Notes: generated by a model from the sequence alone, not told the origin. A DNA stretch of 64,000 nt from Streptomyces paludis (GCF_003344965.1 NZ_CP031194.1:4960001-5024000); one strand, 5' to 3'; counted from the stretch's first letter, positions 36,954 through 45,920 are shown. Numbers and translations are program-made.

Positions 36954-37796
36954 TCACGGTCGCAGTGAGCGCCCGAAGCCCGCCGCCAGGGGCATCCGCA
37001 GCCCCAGTGGCGGCGGCGCCGCCAGTGCGTCGGCGACCGGCCGGGAGTACGTACGCGACAGCAGCGCGCCCAGCATGAAGTCCGAGGCCAGCGCGAGGAC
37101 TTCGGCGTGGTGCTGGCGCAGCGCGTGGCCGTCGGAGTGGACCTCGAAGCGGCAGGTGTCGCGGTTCGCCTTCTTGGCGCGCTCGGCCAGCCGGAAGGAG
37201 AGCCGGGGGTCGGTGTGCGCGTCGTTCGTGCCGTGCATGATGAGCACCTGCCGCCCCACCAACTGCCGTACCGGCTCGGCGTCCTGACGGTCCTCGGCGG
37301 CCGGCAGACAAGGCGCCATCGCCAGTACGGAGTTGACCGCCTGATGGCCCGCCGCGCGCAGCGCCGCCCGGCCGCCCGTGCCATGGCCGGCCAGACAGAC
37401 GGGAACGTCCCCGTACCGGCGTACGACCTCGTTCACCGCCCACTCGGCATCCGCCACGTGCGGGACGGCGTCCGTCACATGCGGGGCATCGGGGCCGGTC
37501 CCTCCCGTTGGCCGCCCGTAGCGCACCACATGCACCACCAGCCCCTCGGCCGCGCCCGCCGCCGCCAGCGACCGTGCCAGGGGCCGCATTCGCGCGTAGC
37601 GCGCGTACGACCGCAGATACGGGAGCGGCGACAGTGGCAGCCCGGTGTCTCCCGGTGCCGGCCCGCCCCCGGGGAGCACCAGCACCACGCCGCCGACCGC
37701 CGTGCCCTCCGGCGGCGCGGCGACCGCGCGGGCCAGCCTCGGGCCCCTCGTTCGCGGCGCGGCATCACGAACGTGTGCTTCCCCCAGCTGTCCCAT
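36954..37796 (-). CDS. Alpha/beta-hydrolase-fold protein lacking the usual nucleophile
   Basis: A 280-aa protein with alpha/beta hydrolase topology: 'GGVVLVLPGGGPAPGDTG' (oxyanion loop), 'LAGHGTGGRAALRAAGHQ' at the nucleophile elbow, 'VLIMHGTNDAHTDPRLSF' (acid) and 'SDGHALRQHHAEV' (His). The elbow reads GHGTG rather than G-x-S-x-G, so the nucleophile is Gly and the protein may be non-catalytic or use a neighbouring Thr. It diverges from adenosine deaminase. Confidence 0.75.
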   Translation of the reverse strand: MGQLGEAHVRDAAPRTRGPRLARAVAAPPEGTAVGGVVLVLPGGGPAPGDTGLPLSPLPYLRSYARYARMRPLARSLAAAGAAEGLVVHVVRYGRPTGGTGPDAPHVTDAVPHVADAEWAVNEVVRRYGDVPVCLAGHGTGGRAALRAAGHQAVNSVLAMAPCLPAAEDRQDAEPVRQLVGRQVLIMHGTNDAHTDPRLSFRLAERAKKANRDTCRFEVHSDGHALRQHHAEVLALASDFMLGALLSRTYSRPVADALAAPPPLGLRMPLAAGFGRSLRP

Positions 37797-37871
37797 AGCA
37801 GAAGAGTCTCAGAAGGGCAGGTGTACTCCACCCGTACGCGCGGTCACTGTTACGTATCGCCCGGTCGTACT

Positions 37872-37883
37872 CTACGCGCGTAG
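37872..37883. promoter_or_regulatory. Palindromic operator upstream of add
   Basis: CTACGCGCGTAG, a perfect 12-bp palindrome, starts 36 bases before the adenosine deaminase ATG and just after a TACTCT hexamer that could be the -10 box. The same 12-mer precedes deoC and the purine nucleoside phosphorylase gene. Confidence 0.7.
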
Positions 37884-37907
37884 GGGGAGAGGCGTTACAG
37901 TGCTGGG

Positions 37908-39023
37908 ATGACGAGCCAGACATACCGCCCACCCACCGCCGACCAGATCGGCCGCGCCCCCAAGGTCCTTCTCCACGACCACCTCGACGGCGGTCTGCGG
38001 CCCGGCACGATCATCGAACTCGCCCGCGAGGCCGGTTACGAGGCCCTGCCGGAGCAGGAGTCCGACAAGCTCGGCCTCTGGTTCCGGGAGGCGGCCGACT
38101 CCGGCTCGCTGGAGCGCTATCTGGAGACCTTCGCCCACACCTGCGCCGTCATGCAGACCCGTGACGCGCTCTTCCGGGTCGCCGCCGAGTGCGCCGAGGA
38201 CCTCGCGGCCGACGGTGTGGTCTACGCGGAGGTGCGGTACGCGCCCGAGCAGCACCTGGAGTCGGGGCTCACCCTCCAGGAGGTCGTCGAGGCCGTCAAC
38301 GAGGGCTTCCGCGAGGGCGAGCGGCGCGCCCGCGCCGACGGCAACCGGATCAGGGTCGGCGCCCTGCTCACCGCGATGCGGCACGCGGCCCGCGCGCTGG
38401 AGATCGCCGAACTCGCCAACAGCTACCGGGACTCGGGCGTCGTCGGCTTCGACATCGCGGGCGCGGAGGCGGGCTTCCCGCCCACCCGTCACCTCGACGC
38501 GTTCGAGTATCTGAAGCGCGAGAACAACCACTTCACCATCCACGCCGGCGAGGCGTTCGGACTGCCGTCGATCTGGCAGGCGCTCCAGTGGTGCGGCGCC
38601 GACCGGCTCGGCCACGGTGTGCGGATCATCGACGACATCGAGGTCGCCGAGGACGGTTCGGTGGAGCTGGGCCGGCTCGCCGCGTACGTACGGGACAAGC
38701 GGGTCCCGTTGGAGCTGTGCCCCAGCTCCAACCTCCAGACCGGCGCCGCCGCCTCGATCGCGGAACACCCCATCGGGCTGCTCCGCAAGCTCCACTTCCG
38801 CGCCACCGTCAACACGGACAACCGGCTGATGAGCGGCACGAGCATGAGCCGGGAATTCGAGCTGCTGGTCGACGCGTTCGCTTACACGCTCGACGACATG
38901 CAGTGGTTCACAGTCAATGCGATGAAATCAGCTTTCATTCCTTTCGATGAAAGACTGGCCATGATCAATGACGTGATCAAGCCCGGTTATGCGGAGCTGA
39001 AGTCCGAATGGCTGTTCAAGTAA
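37908..39023 (+). CDS. add: Adenosine deaminase
   Basis: A 371-aa zinc enzyme converting (deoxy)adenosine to (deoxy)inosine. The zinc and catalytic motifs are intact: [12 protein letters not shown] (H-x-H), '[10 protein letters not shown]', 'RLGHGVRI' and '[11 protein letters not shown]'. Length is standard. The 12-bp operator lies just upstream. Inosine produced here is a substrate for the phosphorylase at 57807. Monocistronic; a hairpin follows. Confidence 0.94.
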   Translation: MTSQTYRPPTADQIGRAPKVLLHDHLDGGLRPGTIIELAREAGYEALPEQESDKLGLWFREAADSGSLERYLETFAHTCAVMQTRDALFRVAAECAEDLAADGVVYAEVRYAPEQHLESGLTLQEVVEAVNEGFREGERRARADGNRIRVGALLTAMRHAARALEIAELANSYRDSGVVGFDIAGAEAGFPPTRHLDAFEYLKRENNHFTIHAGEAFGLPSIWQALQWCGADRLGHGVRIIDDIEVAEDGSVELGRLAAYVRDKRVPLELCPSSNLQTGAAASIAEHPIGLLRKLHFRATVNTDNRLMSGTSMSREFELLVDAFAYTLDDMQWFTVNAMKSAFIPFDERLAMINDVIKPGYAELKSEWLFK

Positions 39024-39072
39024 AGGGCGTTGACCAGCACATACGCCCGCTGAATGGGCTCATCACATAAAT

Positions 39073-39112
39073 CGGGAAGCGGCTCGGGACACGGAATCCC
39101 GGCCGCTTCCGG
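39073..39112 (+). terminator. Terminator of add
   Basis: GGAAGCGGC and GCCGCTTCC form a 9-bp stem, with TCGGGA/TCCCGG able to extend pairing inside the loop. It lies about 50 bases after the add stop. Confidence 0.65.
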
Positions 39113-39190
39113 GTGTTTGCGGGCACCGCCCGCGTCTGGCTAACTTGCGGAGCCGCCCACATTCCCACCTCCGCAAGGACGAAAACCCAG

Positions 39191-39577
39191 ATGAAGCAGT
39201 CCGCCGTCAAGACCATCGGTGCCGCCGCCCTCGGCGCCGCCTTCGCCGTCGCCGCCGCGGGCAGTGCCTCCGCCGCGCCCGCCCTCCCCGATGTCGGCGG
39301 GGCGCTGGACACCCTCGGTGTCGTCACGGAGACCCTGCCGCTGGAGGCCGTCGCCGAGAAGCTCCCGGCGCCCGCCTCCGAGGTCGTCACCACGGGCCGC
39401 GCCGCGCTCGACACGGTCAAGAAGACCGCGCCGCAGCAGGCGCAGCAGGTCCAGAAGGCCGGCCAGAAGGCCGCGCCCAAGGCCGCCAAGGCCGCCGACC
39501 CGCTCAGCGGTCTCCTCGGCGGGCTCCCCATCGGCGGCCTGACCGGGAACGGCCTCAACGGCATCCCGCTGGGCTGA
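39191..39577 (+). CDS. Small secreted Ala-rich protein
   Basis: A 128-aa protein with a Sec signal peptide (MKQSAVKTIGAAALGAAFAVAAAGSASAAP). The mature part includes 'LDTLGVVTETLPLEAVAEKLPAP', a Gln/Lys/Ala-rich helix (APQQAQQVQKAGQKAAPKAAKA) and a Gly-rich end 'LLGGLPIGGLTGNGLNGIPLG'. It is similar in plan to the secreted protein at 45921. No enzyme motif. Probably an extracellular or wall-associated protein of unknown role. Confidence 0.8.
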   Translation: MKQSAVKTIGAAALGAAFAVAAAGSASAAPALPDVGGALDTLGVVTETLPLEAVAEKLPAPASEVVTTGRAALDTVKKTAPQQAQQVQKAGQKAAPKAAKAADPLSGLLGGLPIGGLTGNGLNGIPLG

Positions 39578-39630
39578 CCCGGCCGTACGCGCCCCCGGCC
39601 GTACGCGCCGTACCGCACGCTCAGACGCGC

Positions 39631-39658
39631 CCCGCACCACCCCGCCCGGTGGTGCGGG
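39631..39658. terminator. Bidirectional terminator
   Basis: CCCGCACCACC and GGTGGTGCGGG form a perfect 11-bp stem with a six-base loop, followed by TTTGTG. It separates the convergent secreted-protein and PspC genes. Confidence 0.8.
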
Positions 39659-39680
39659 TTTGTGCTGTGCGGCGCGTCGG

Positions 39681-39884
39681 CTACCAGGCGGTCGCGGACG
39701 ACTTCTTCTCGCCGGGCAGCAGCACCCACAGCGCCAGATAGACCAGGAACTGCGGTCCCGGCAGCAGACACGAGACCACGAAAATCAGCCGCATCGTGTT
39801 CGCGGAGATGCCGAAGCGCCGTGCCAGCGCGGCGCACACCCCGCCGATCATGCGTCCCTCACGCGGGCGGACCAGTCCGGACAT
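39681..39884 (-). CDS. PspC-domain small membrane protein
   Basis: A 67-aa protein from ATG at 39884. 'LVRPREGRMIGGVCAALARRFGISANTMRLIFVVSCLLPGPQFLVYLALWVLLPGE' is a complete PspC domain with one long hydrophobic segment. Such proteins sense envelope stress in some bacteria. The function of stand-alone Streptomyces copies is not established. Confidence 0.88.
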   Translation of the reverse strand: MSGLVRPREGRMIGGVCAALARRFGISANTMRLIFVVSCLLPGPQFLVYLALWVLLPGEKKSSATAW

Positions 39885-39979
39885 GGTGGGCTCCTTCGCG
39901 AGACCGTCGAGGGAGCCGCTTCTTCGTATGCGCTCCCGATGTCTCCATGGTCCGCCCACAACGGGGACGAAGCATCGCT

Positions 39980-40708
39980 CTACGGGGCGATCCCGACCCT
40001 GGGAATCGTCGGGGTGGCCCCCTGAGGGATGTCATCCCGGGAACCCTCACGGACCCTGGACAGCTCACGCACCCGGGACGCCTCACGCACCCGCGAAGCC
40101 TCGCGAGCCCGCGACGCCTCGCGCATCCGGGCCGCCTCGCGGACCCTGGACACCTCCCGGAACATCCGCCGGGAGCCGCCGCCCGCCGAGCCCGGGCCGC
40201 CCTCCAGGCGCCGTCCCCGGCCGCGTACGGTACGGCGCGGCTGTCCCCGGCGCAGCCAGGAGCGGCCCGCGGGCACCAGCGCCACATGGACCAGCGCCAC
40301 ACCGGCCGTGTTCAGCATGAGCGAGTCGACATCGACCACCCGCCCCGGCACCACCGTCTGGATCAGCTCGATCCCGAGCGAGATCAGCGCGCCGGCCGTG
40401 GCCGTACGGGCCAGCGAGGCCCAGTAGGAGACGGTGAGCCGGCCGTCCGCCATCGGGAGCAGCGCCCCGAGCGGCGCCAGCAGCAGCAGGCTTCCGCCGA
40501 TCCGGCGCGTGGCCTCCAGGGGCCCCAGCGCCAGGCTGGCCTCGATGCCCGCGAACGGCGTCAGATTGGCCGCGTGCACCCACAGAGCGTCCAGCGGGCG
40601 GAGCGTCAGCCAGCCCACCAGCAGGAGATGCAGGAGGAGGAGAACGCACCCCGCCTTACGGAAGCGGATGACGGCGCTGCCGTCCGGACCTTGACGCACG
40701 CTCCCCAA
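39980..40708 (-). CDS. VanZ-like membrane protein with repetitive Arg-rich tail
   Basis: Up to 242 aa (TTG at 40708; GTG at 40699 is an alternative). The VanZ fold has four or five hydrophobic segments with 'LRPLDALWVHAANLTPF', 'LAPLGALLPM' and 'SLGIELIQTVVPGRVVDVDSLMLNTAGV'. The last 60 residues are a repeat of REASRVR-like units (SRVREAARMREASRAREASRVREA...), encoded by 18-base DNA repeats at 40030-40160. It would be a long charged cytoplasmic tail. VanZ proteins relate to glycopeptide or lipid phenotypes in some species; role here unknown. Confidence 0.78.
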   Translation of the reverse strand: MGSVRQGPDGSAVIRFRKAGCVLLLLHLLLVGWLTLRPLDALWVHAANLTPFAGIEASLALGPLEATRRIGGSLLLLAPLGALLPMADGRLTVSYWASLARTATAGALISLGIELIQTVVPGRVVDVDSLMLNTAGVALVHVALVPAGRSWLRRGQPRRTVRGRGRRLEGGPGSAGGGSRRMFREVSRVREAARMREASRAREASRVREASRVRELSRVREGSRDDIPQGATPTIPRVGIAP

Positions 40709-40845
40709 GACGCCACGCCGTGAGCGATCGGTTCCGCCGACGGCGTAAGAAGACGTTCATGAGACGCGAGTCACCCGGATGGCGGTACAGGCTCCGGGGG
40801 CCACGGGTCCTACCGGGACTTCGCGGACTCCGGGTCCTACGGGTC

Positions 40846-41556
40846 CTACGGGGACTCCGGCGACGCGGCGGAAGAGGCGGCCGGGGCGACCGGGCTCGGC
40901 GCGGCGACGTTCGGGTCGACGGTCGGCACCTCCGCGTACGGGGTCCGCTTGGTCTCGGGACCGCACTCGTACCCGCGCGCCGGATAGTCGCCCGGCCCGC
41001 CCAGGACCACCCGGCCGTCCGTGGACTCGCTGGACTCGCTCTCCGCCAGTGTGCAGACGATCTGCGCGAGCGCCGCCGTCGGCAGGTCCTCCGGCTGCCG
41101 GCTGATCCGCAGCGTCCCCTCGGGGTCCCCCTTACGGGCCCCGGAGACAACCAGCGGTCCGCGTACGGAGGTGGTGAAGCCCGCCTCCCGCTCGGCGGAC
41201 GAGGGCTCGGCGAGCAGCTCGTCCACCAGCCCCTGGGCGATCTCCACCCGGTTGCCCGGCGAGGTGCCCTTGACGATCCGGGCGGCCCGCTCCACGGAGG
41301 AGAGCCCCGAGGCGCAGAGGAGATAGATCCGCACCGGAACGCCGGGTTCCGTCTGGGTGATGACGTTCTTGCCGGCGATGGCGCACGGCATCCGCGAGGG
41401 CGCGGCGCCCGCGTCCACCGGTATGGAGGTGGTCCTGATCCCGCACCCCGAGGCCAGCACGGAGAGCACGGCGAGCGCGAGCACGACGCCCGGCGCCGTC
41501 CGCCCCGCCCGGTTCTCGCAGCGGTTCTGTCCCCGACTCCGGTTTCGGTACGTCAT
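40846..41556 (-). CDS. Lipoprotein of the AfsQ operon
   Basis: A 236-aa protein with a signal peptide ending in the lipobox LASGC (Cys about residue 38). The mature domain (GKNVITQTEPGVPVRIYLLCASGLSSVERAARIVKG...) has no enzymatic motif. Its ATG overlaps the sensor kinase stop as ATGA. S. coelicolor has a lipoprotein gene (SCO4905, AfsQ3) in the same place (memory). It probably modulates signal sensing by AfsQ2 at the membrane surface. Confidence 0.82.
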   Translation of the reverse strand: MTYRNRSRGQNRCENRAGRTAPGVVLALAVLSVLASGCGIRTTSIPVDAGAAPSRMPCAIAGKNVITQTEPGVPVRIYLLCASGLSSVERAARIVKGTSPGNRVEIAQGLVDELLAEPSSAEREAGFTTSVRGPLVVSGARKGDPEGTLRISRQPEDLPTAALAQIVCTLAESESSESTDGRVVLGGPGDYPARGYECGPETKRTPYAEVPTVDPNVAAPSPVAPAASSAASPESP

Positions 41557-43169
41557 GACGCGTCGCCCCCTTCCCCGGGAGCGTTCGGTTCCTCCGCGTC
41601 CTCCGGCCGGCCGTCGCGCGGCAGCCGCAGGACGAACATCGCGCCGCCGTCCGGCACATTGGCCGCGCTGATGTCACCGCCGTGGATATGCGCGTTCTCC
41701 ATCGCGATCGACAGCCCCAGCCCGCTGCCCTCGGAACGCGGCCGGGAGGCGCTCGCCTTGTAGAAGCGGTCGAAGACGTGCGGCAGCACCTCCTCCGGGA
41801 TACCGGGGCCGTGGTCCCGTACCTCGATGATCAGCTCGTCGCCCTCCGTACGGACCGCCACCCGGACCGGCGAACCGCCGTGCTTGAGCGCGTTCCCGAT
41901 CAGATTCGCCATGATCACATCGAGCCGGCGCGGATCGAGCCGCGCCATGATGCCGCGCTCGGCGTCCAGATCCACCGCGTCCAGCCAGGCACGCGCGTCG
42001 ATGCACGCCGTGAGCTGGTCGGCCACATCGACATCGTCCAGGACGAGCCGGGCCGTACCCGCGTCGAAGCGGGTGACCTCCATCAGATTCTCCACCAGCA
42101 CATTGAGCCGCCGGGTCTCGCTCACCACCAGCGTCACCGCGGGCGCGATCATCGGATCCAGGCTGTCCGCCTCGTCCTCCAGCACCTCCGTCACGGCGGT
42201 GAGCGCCGTCAGCGGGGTACGCAGCTCGTGCGACATGTCCGCGACGAAGCGGCGGCTGGACTCCTCCCGCGCGCTCATGTCCTCGACCTTCTTCTGGAGC
42301 GACTCGGCCGCGTTGTTGAACGTCCGCGAGAGTTCGGCCAGTTCATCCGTCCCCGACACCCGCAGCCGGGTGTCGAACTCGCCCTCGCCGAGCTGCCTCG
42401 CCGCCTCGCCGAGGCGCTGCACGGGCTTCAGTACGGTCGTGGCCGCGGCCTGCGCGAGCAGCGCCGAGCCGATCAGCGCGAGGGCGGCGGCGATCCCCAG
42501 CGACCAGGCGAGCGAGTTGAGGTCCGCGCGCTCCTGGTCGAGCGACTTGAAGAGATAACCGGTCGGCCCGCCCCCGATCACCCGCGTACCGCCCACCAGA
42601 TAGGGGGTGTCACCGCGCTCGGTGCGCTGCCAGAAGACGTGGTACGGGTGCTTGTTGGCCGCGGTGACCTGCTGCCGGCTGTTCACCGCGTCCTGGAGCG
42701 ACTGCGGTACGTCGTCGAGCGTGAACCGGTCGGGATCGGAGGCGCCGACGATCGGCTTGCCCCGGTCCCGCTCGCCTATCAGCAGCACGCAGTAACCGGC
42801 GTTGTCGCCCGCCATCTGCTCGGCCGTGGTCTGGAGGTCGGACTCGCTGGGCCGCAGGGGCAGTTCGGCGGCACGGTTCTGCATCTCCTGCTTGAAGTCC
42901 TTGAGGGCGGACTCCTGGGTACGGGTCAGCACGGCCTCGCGGTTCAGCCAGTACGCGATACCGGAGGAGGAGACGGCGGCGGTCAGCGCGACGGCGCCGA
43001 AGACGACGATGAGACGCAGCCGCAGACTGCTCCAGCGCAGCCCCGACAGGACGGCCCTGCGCAGGCCCCGGCGGCTCTTCTCCGTACGCGCGGTGTCATG
43101 TGCCGGGTCGCCACGCTCCGTGTCGCGCGCTTCGTCGTGCGGTCCGTTGTTCAGGGGCTTATCGCTCAC
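41553..43169 (-). CDS. afsQ2: Sensor histidine kinase AfsQ2
   Basis: A 538-aa membrane kinase from GTG at 43169, which overlaps the afsQ1 stop as GTGA. There are two transmembrane segments (~50-75 and ~220-245) flanking an extracytoplasmic domain, then a HAMP domain, an H-box SHELRTPL with His near 314, an N-box 'ANLIGNALKHGG', and G-boxes DHGPGIP and GSGLGLSIA. It autophosphorylates and passes phosphate to AfsQ1. In S. coelicolor this system responds to glutamate as nitrogen source and affects antibiotic production (family knowledge). Confidence 0.92.
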   Translation of the reverse strand: MSDKPLNNGPHDEARDTERGDPAHDTARTEKSRRGLRRAVLSGLRWSSLRLRLIVVFGAVALTAAVSSSGIAYWLNREAVLTRTQESALKDFKQEMQNRAAELPLRPSESDLQTTAEQMAGDNAGYCVLLIGERDRGKPIVGASDPDRFTLDDVPQSLQDAVNSRQQVTAANKHPYHVFWQRTERGDTPYLVGGTRVIGGGPTGYLFKSLDQERADLNSLAWSLGIAAALALIGSALLAQAAATTVLKPVQRLGEAARQLGEGEFDTRLRVSGTDELAELSRTFNNAAESLQKKVEDMSAREESSRRFVADMSHELRTPLTALTAVTEVLEDEADSLDPMIAPAVTLVVSETRRLNVLVENLMEVTRFDAGTARLVLDDVDVADQLTACIDARAWLDAVDLDAERGIMARLDPRRLDVIMANLIGNALKHGGSPVRVAVRTEGDELIIEVRDHGPGIPEEVLPHVFDRFYKASASRPRSEGSGLGLSIAMENAHIHGGDISAANVPDGGAMFVLRLPRDGRPEDAEEPNAPGEGGDAS

Positions 43170-43843
43170 GAAGGCGTGTCCAGCCGGTAGCCCACTCCCC
43201 GTACCGTACGGATCAGGGTCGGCGAGGACGGCACGTCCTCGACCTTCGCGCGCAGCCGCTGCACACAGGCGTCCACCAGCCGCGAGTCGCCCAGGTAGTC
43301 GTGCTCCCACACCAGCCGCAGCAGCTGCTGCCGGGACAGCGCCTGGCCGGGGCGGCGGCTCAGCTCCAGCAGCAGCCGCAGCTCGGTCGGTGTGAGCTGC
43401 ATGTCCTCGCCGTTCTTGGTGACCGTCATCGCGGACCGGTCGATCACCAGGCTGCCGAACGTCGCGGAGTCCGTGGACTCCCGCTCGCCGCGCCGCAGCA
43501 CCGCGCGGATCCTGGCGTCCAGCACCCGGCCCTGCACCGGCTTCACCACGTAGTCGTCGGCGCCGGACTCCAGGCCCACGACCACATCGATGTCGTCGTT
43601 GCGCGCGGTCAGCAGGATGATCGGCAGCTGGTCGGTACGCCGGATCCGCCGGCACACCTCGAAGCCGTCGATCCCGGGCAGCATCACATCCAGCACGATC
43701 AGATCCGGCCGCTGCTCACGCAGCAGTTTCAGGCCGTCCTCTCCCGTCGCCGCGGTGGCCACTCGGTGGCCCTGGCGTGACAGCGAGAGTTCGAGGGCCG
43801 TGCGGATGGCGTCGTCGTCCTCGATCAGCAACAGGAAAGGCAC
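43166..43843 (-). CDS. afsQ1: Response regulator AfsQ1
   Basis: A 225-aa OmpR-family regulator from GTG at 43843; the ATG at 43852 would add three residues. Using the GTG, the phosphoacceptor in 'LIVLDVMLPG' is Asp52, the number known for AfsQ1. The receiver ends at about 120 with Lys in YVVKPV. The winged helix DNA-binding domain follows ('LTPTELRLLLELSRRPGQALSRQQLLRLVW'). It is transcribed away from sigQ, with a consensus binding box in between. Confidence 0.94.
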   Translation of the reverse strand: MPFLLLIEDDDAIRTALELSLSRQGHRVATAATGEDGLKLLREQRPDLIVLDVMLPGIDGFEVCRRIRRTDQLPIILLTARNDDIDVVVGLESGADDYVVKPVQGRVLDARIRAVLRRGERESTDSATFGSLVIDRSAMTVTKNGEDMQLTPTELRLLLELSRRPGQALSRQQLLRLVWEHDYLGDSRLVDACVQRLRAKVEDVPSSPTLIRTVRGVGYRLDTPS

Positions 43844-43946
43844 GAGGAGCATTCTGTCTCATGGGGGGCCGTAGTACGACTGCCGGAGCCCGCCCACGGA
43901 GGTTCCCGCGCACTCCGTACTTTCCGCCCGGAAGCCGAAGTCCCCT

Positions 43947-43962
43947 GTGACAGGGCTGTGAC
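43947..43962. promoter_or_regulatory. AfsQ1 binding box
   Basis: GTGAC-N6-GTGAC, a direct repeat that fits the reported AfsQ1 consensus GTnAC-N6-GTnAC exactly. It lies between afsQ1 and sigQ, 84 bases before the sigQ start, consistent with control of both genes. Confidence 0.75.
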
Positions 43963-44046
43963 AGTCGACGGACAGGGCCATGAAACTGCCCCGGCAAGCT
44001 CATTGGCACACGGAACGAAGCAACTCCAAACGACGGGGGGCGCGGG

Positions 44047-44847
44047 ATGAACGCACCGCACGGCACGACCACCGGACCGGTACTGGTCACGCGTCTGCAC
44101 GACGTCATGAGGAGCGCCGAGAAGTCCGGTGCCGTGAACGGGCGGGGGTGCGTTCGCGGCACCGGGCGTCAGCACAAGCCGTCGTACATGACGGTGGTTG
44201 ACGCGACCACGGAGGAGCGGACGCTCCGGACGAACACGGCGGACGCGGGGGCGTCCGGTGTGTCCGGTGCGTCGGGACCGGCCGGTGTGCCGGGGGCGGC
44301 TGGGGTGGCTGAGGTGTCGGGGGACGCCGAAGCCGCCTTCACCGCCTACGTCCAGGAGCGCCGCGCCTCCCTCTACGCGACCGCCTACCACCTGACCGGC
44401 GACCGGTTCGAGGCCGAGGACCTGCTTCAGAGCGCCCTCTTCTCGACGTACCGGGCGTGGGACAGGATCAGCGACAAGGCGGCGGTCGGCGGCTATCTCC
44501 GCCGCACGATGACCAATCTGCACATCAGCGCGTGGCGCAGGCGCAAGCTCAACGAGTACCCGACGGAGGAGCTGCCGGAGACGGCGGGCGACACCGACGC
44601 GATGCGCGGCACGGAGCTGCGCGCGGTGCTCTGGCAGGCGCTCTCGCACCTGCCCGAGTTGCAGCGCACGATGCTGGTGCTGCGCTACTACGAGGGCCGC
44701 ACGGATCCGGAGATCGCGGAAATCCTCGACATCAGTGTCGGCACGGTGAAGTCGAGCATCTGGCGGTCGCTCCGCCGGATGCGCGAGGACAACGTCCTCA
44801 GCTTCGGCCGTGACGAGGAAGAGTCCTTCGGCGAGCTGGTCGCCTGA
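44047..44847 (+). CDS. sigQ: ECF sigma factor SigQ
   Basis: A 266-aa SigE-type ECF sigma factor. A long Gly/Ala/Val-rich N-terminal extension precedes region 2 ('AYVQERRASLYATAYHLTGDRFEAEDLLQSALFSTYRAWDRI', from about residue 97) and region 4 ('HLPELQRTMLVLRYYEGRTDPEIAEILDISVGTVKSSIWRSLRRMRE'). GGGGGG precedes the ATG. It is divergent from afsQ1; in S. coelicolor sigQ is a direct AfsQ1 target and antagonises its output (family knowledge). No anti-sigma gene is adjacent. Confidence 0.9.
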   Translation: MNAPHGTTTGPVLVTRLHDVMRSAEKSGAVNGRGCVRGTGRQHKPSYMTVVDATTEERTLRTNTADAGASGVSGASGPAGVPGAAGVAEVSGDAEAAFTAYVQERRASLYATAYHLTGDRFEAEDLLQSALFSTYRAWDRISDKAAVGGYLRRTMTNLHISAWRRRKLNEYPTEELPETAGDTDAMRGTELRAVLWQALSHLPELQRTMLVLRYYEGRTDPEIAEILDISVGTVKSSIWRSLRRMREDNVLSFGRDEEESFGELVA

Positions 44848-44852
44848 GGGCA

Positions 44853-44975
44853 GTAGGGGGAAACCGGGGGGACCGGGAAACCGGGGGACCAGGGGGAAAA
44901 TCGGGGGAAGCGGGGAATGCGGGGCCCGTCGGCTTCGGGGGGAGCGGCGGGAGCAAGGGGGAACGCGGGGAAGCG
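44853..44975 (+). other. G-tract-rich stretch after sigQ
   Basis: More than ten runs of four to six G, separated by short A/C-rich spacers such as AAACC, lie on the plus strand immediately after the sigQ stop and before the convergent uridine kinase gene. No stem-loop terminator is visible here. The RNA could form G-quadruplexes. Confidence 0.55.
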
Positions 44976-45031
44976 GGAAGGAAGCGGGACTGTACGGGCC
45001 GGGGGGCCTGTAGGGTCCCGCTTCTCTGCGT

Positions 45032-45733
45032 TCAGTGGGTGGCGCCGGCTTCCGCCTCTGCGGCGGTCTGCGCCGCTTCCACTGCTTCGGTCGTCTTCGC
45101 TGTCTGCGGCGTACGCTGCCGGACCGCCGGGCCCGCCGCCGCGGTCGCGATACGGCCGAACGCCTCCGCCTTGTCGCACGGGTGCGCCCCGAGGGCCGTC
45201 TGCCGGCCGACGATCGCGCGCTCCGCGCGCATCAGCCGCCAGCCGCGCCGCAGCAGGAACGGCACCGACTTGCGGCCCTCGCGCAGATCGCGCATCAGCC
45301 GCCGCCGGAACGTGGTGGACGGCCGGCCGCGCAGACAGAGCGCGTCGGCGAGGACGCCCAGCTCCTGGCAGCGGGCCACGATGTCGGCGGCGAAGATCCC
45401 CTCCGCGAGGAAGAGCGGGGTGCGGCCGATGTCGAGGGCCTCCGTGTCCACGCGGGAGCTGGTGGCGATGGCGTAGACGGGGACGGTCGTCCGTCCCGTA
45501 CGGCACAGCTCCACGACCGCGGCGACGGCGGCGTCCGCGTCCCACGAACGGACCGAGTCCCAGTCGATGTCCGTGCTCTCCGGCACCAGCGGCAGCGTCG
45601 GGTCGTCGCCCTCCTTGTAGAAGTCGTCAAGTCGCAGCACGGGCAGGCCGGTGCGGGCGGCGAGGGAGGATTTTCCGGAGCCGGAGGGGCCCGCGAGGAG
45701 AACGACGCGGGCCGGCGTGGTGGGAGCGGTCAC
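45032..45733 (-). CDS. Uridine kinase-like P-loop kinase
   Basis: A 233-aa protein from GTG at 45733 (the upstream extension to 45841 is non-conserved). Walker A is GPSGSGKSSLAAR. 'LDDFYKEGDDPTLPL' and 'DWDSVRSWDADAAV' match nucleoside kinase substrate sites, and 'LFLAEGIFAADIV' follows. It likely phosphorylates uridine/cytidine, which would salvage imported nucleosides. The C-terminus is Ala/Thr-rich. It is convergent with sigQ. Confidence 0.83.
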   Translation of the reverse strand: MTAPTTPARVVLLAGPSGSGKSSLAARTGLPVLRLDDFYKEGDDPTLPLVPESTDIDWDSVRSWDADAAVAAVVELCRTGRTTVPVYAIATSSRVDTEALDIGRTPLFLAEGIFAADIVARCQELGVLADALCLRGRPSTTFRRRLMRDLREGRKSVPFLLRRGWRLMRAERAIVGRQTALGAHPCDKAEAFGRIATAAAGPAVRQRTPQTAKTTEAVEAAQTAAEAEAGATH

Positions 45734-45920
45734 GGGACACCAGTGTGCGGCATGCGAGCGGAAAGCGAACCCTCGGGGAACGTTTCGGGCGGACAGGTGG
45801 ACGCCTTCGGGTGGTTTGGTGTTTTTGGCCGTACGGCACAACCTTGCGTCAACTACGCTGTGTGCCGGTCCGCTTACTCAATCCACCGGCCGGGCCTGTC
45901 CGGCCAGGCAGGAAAATTCC

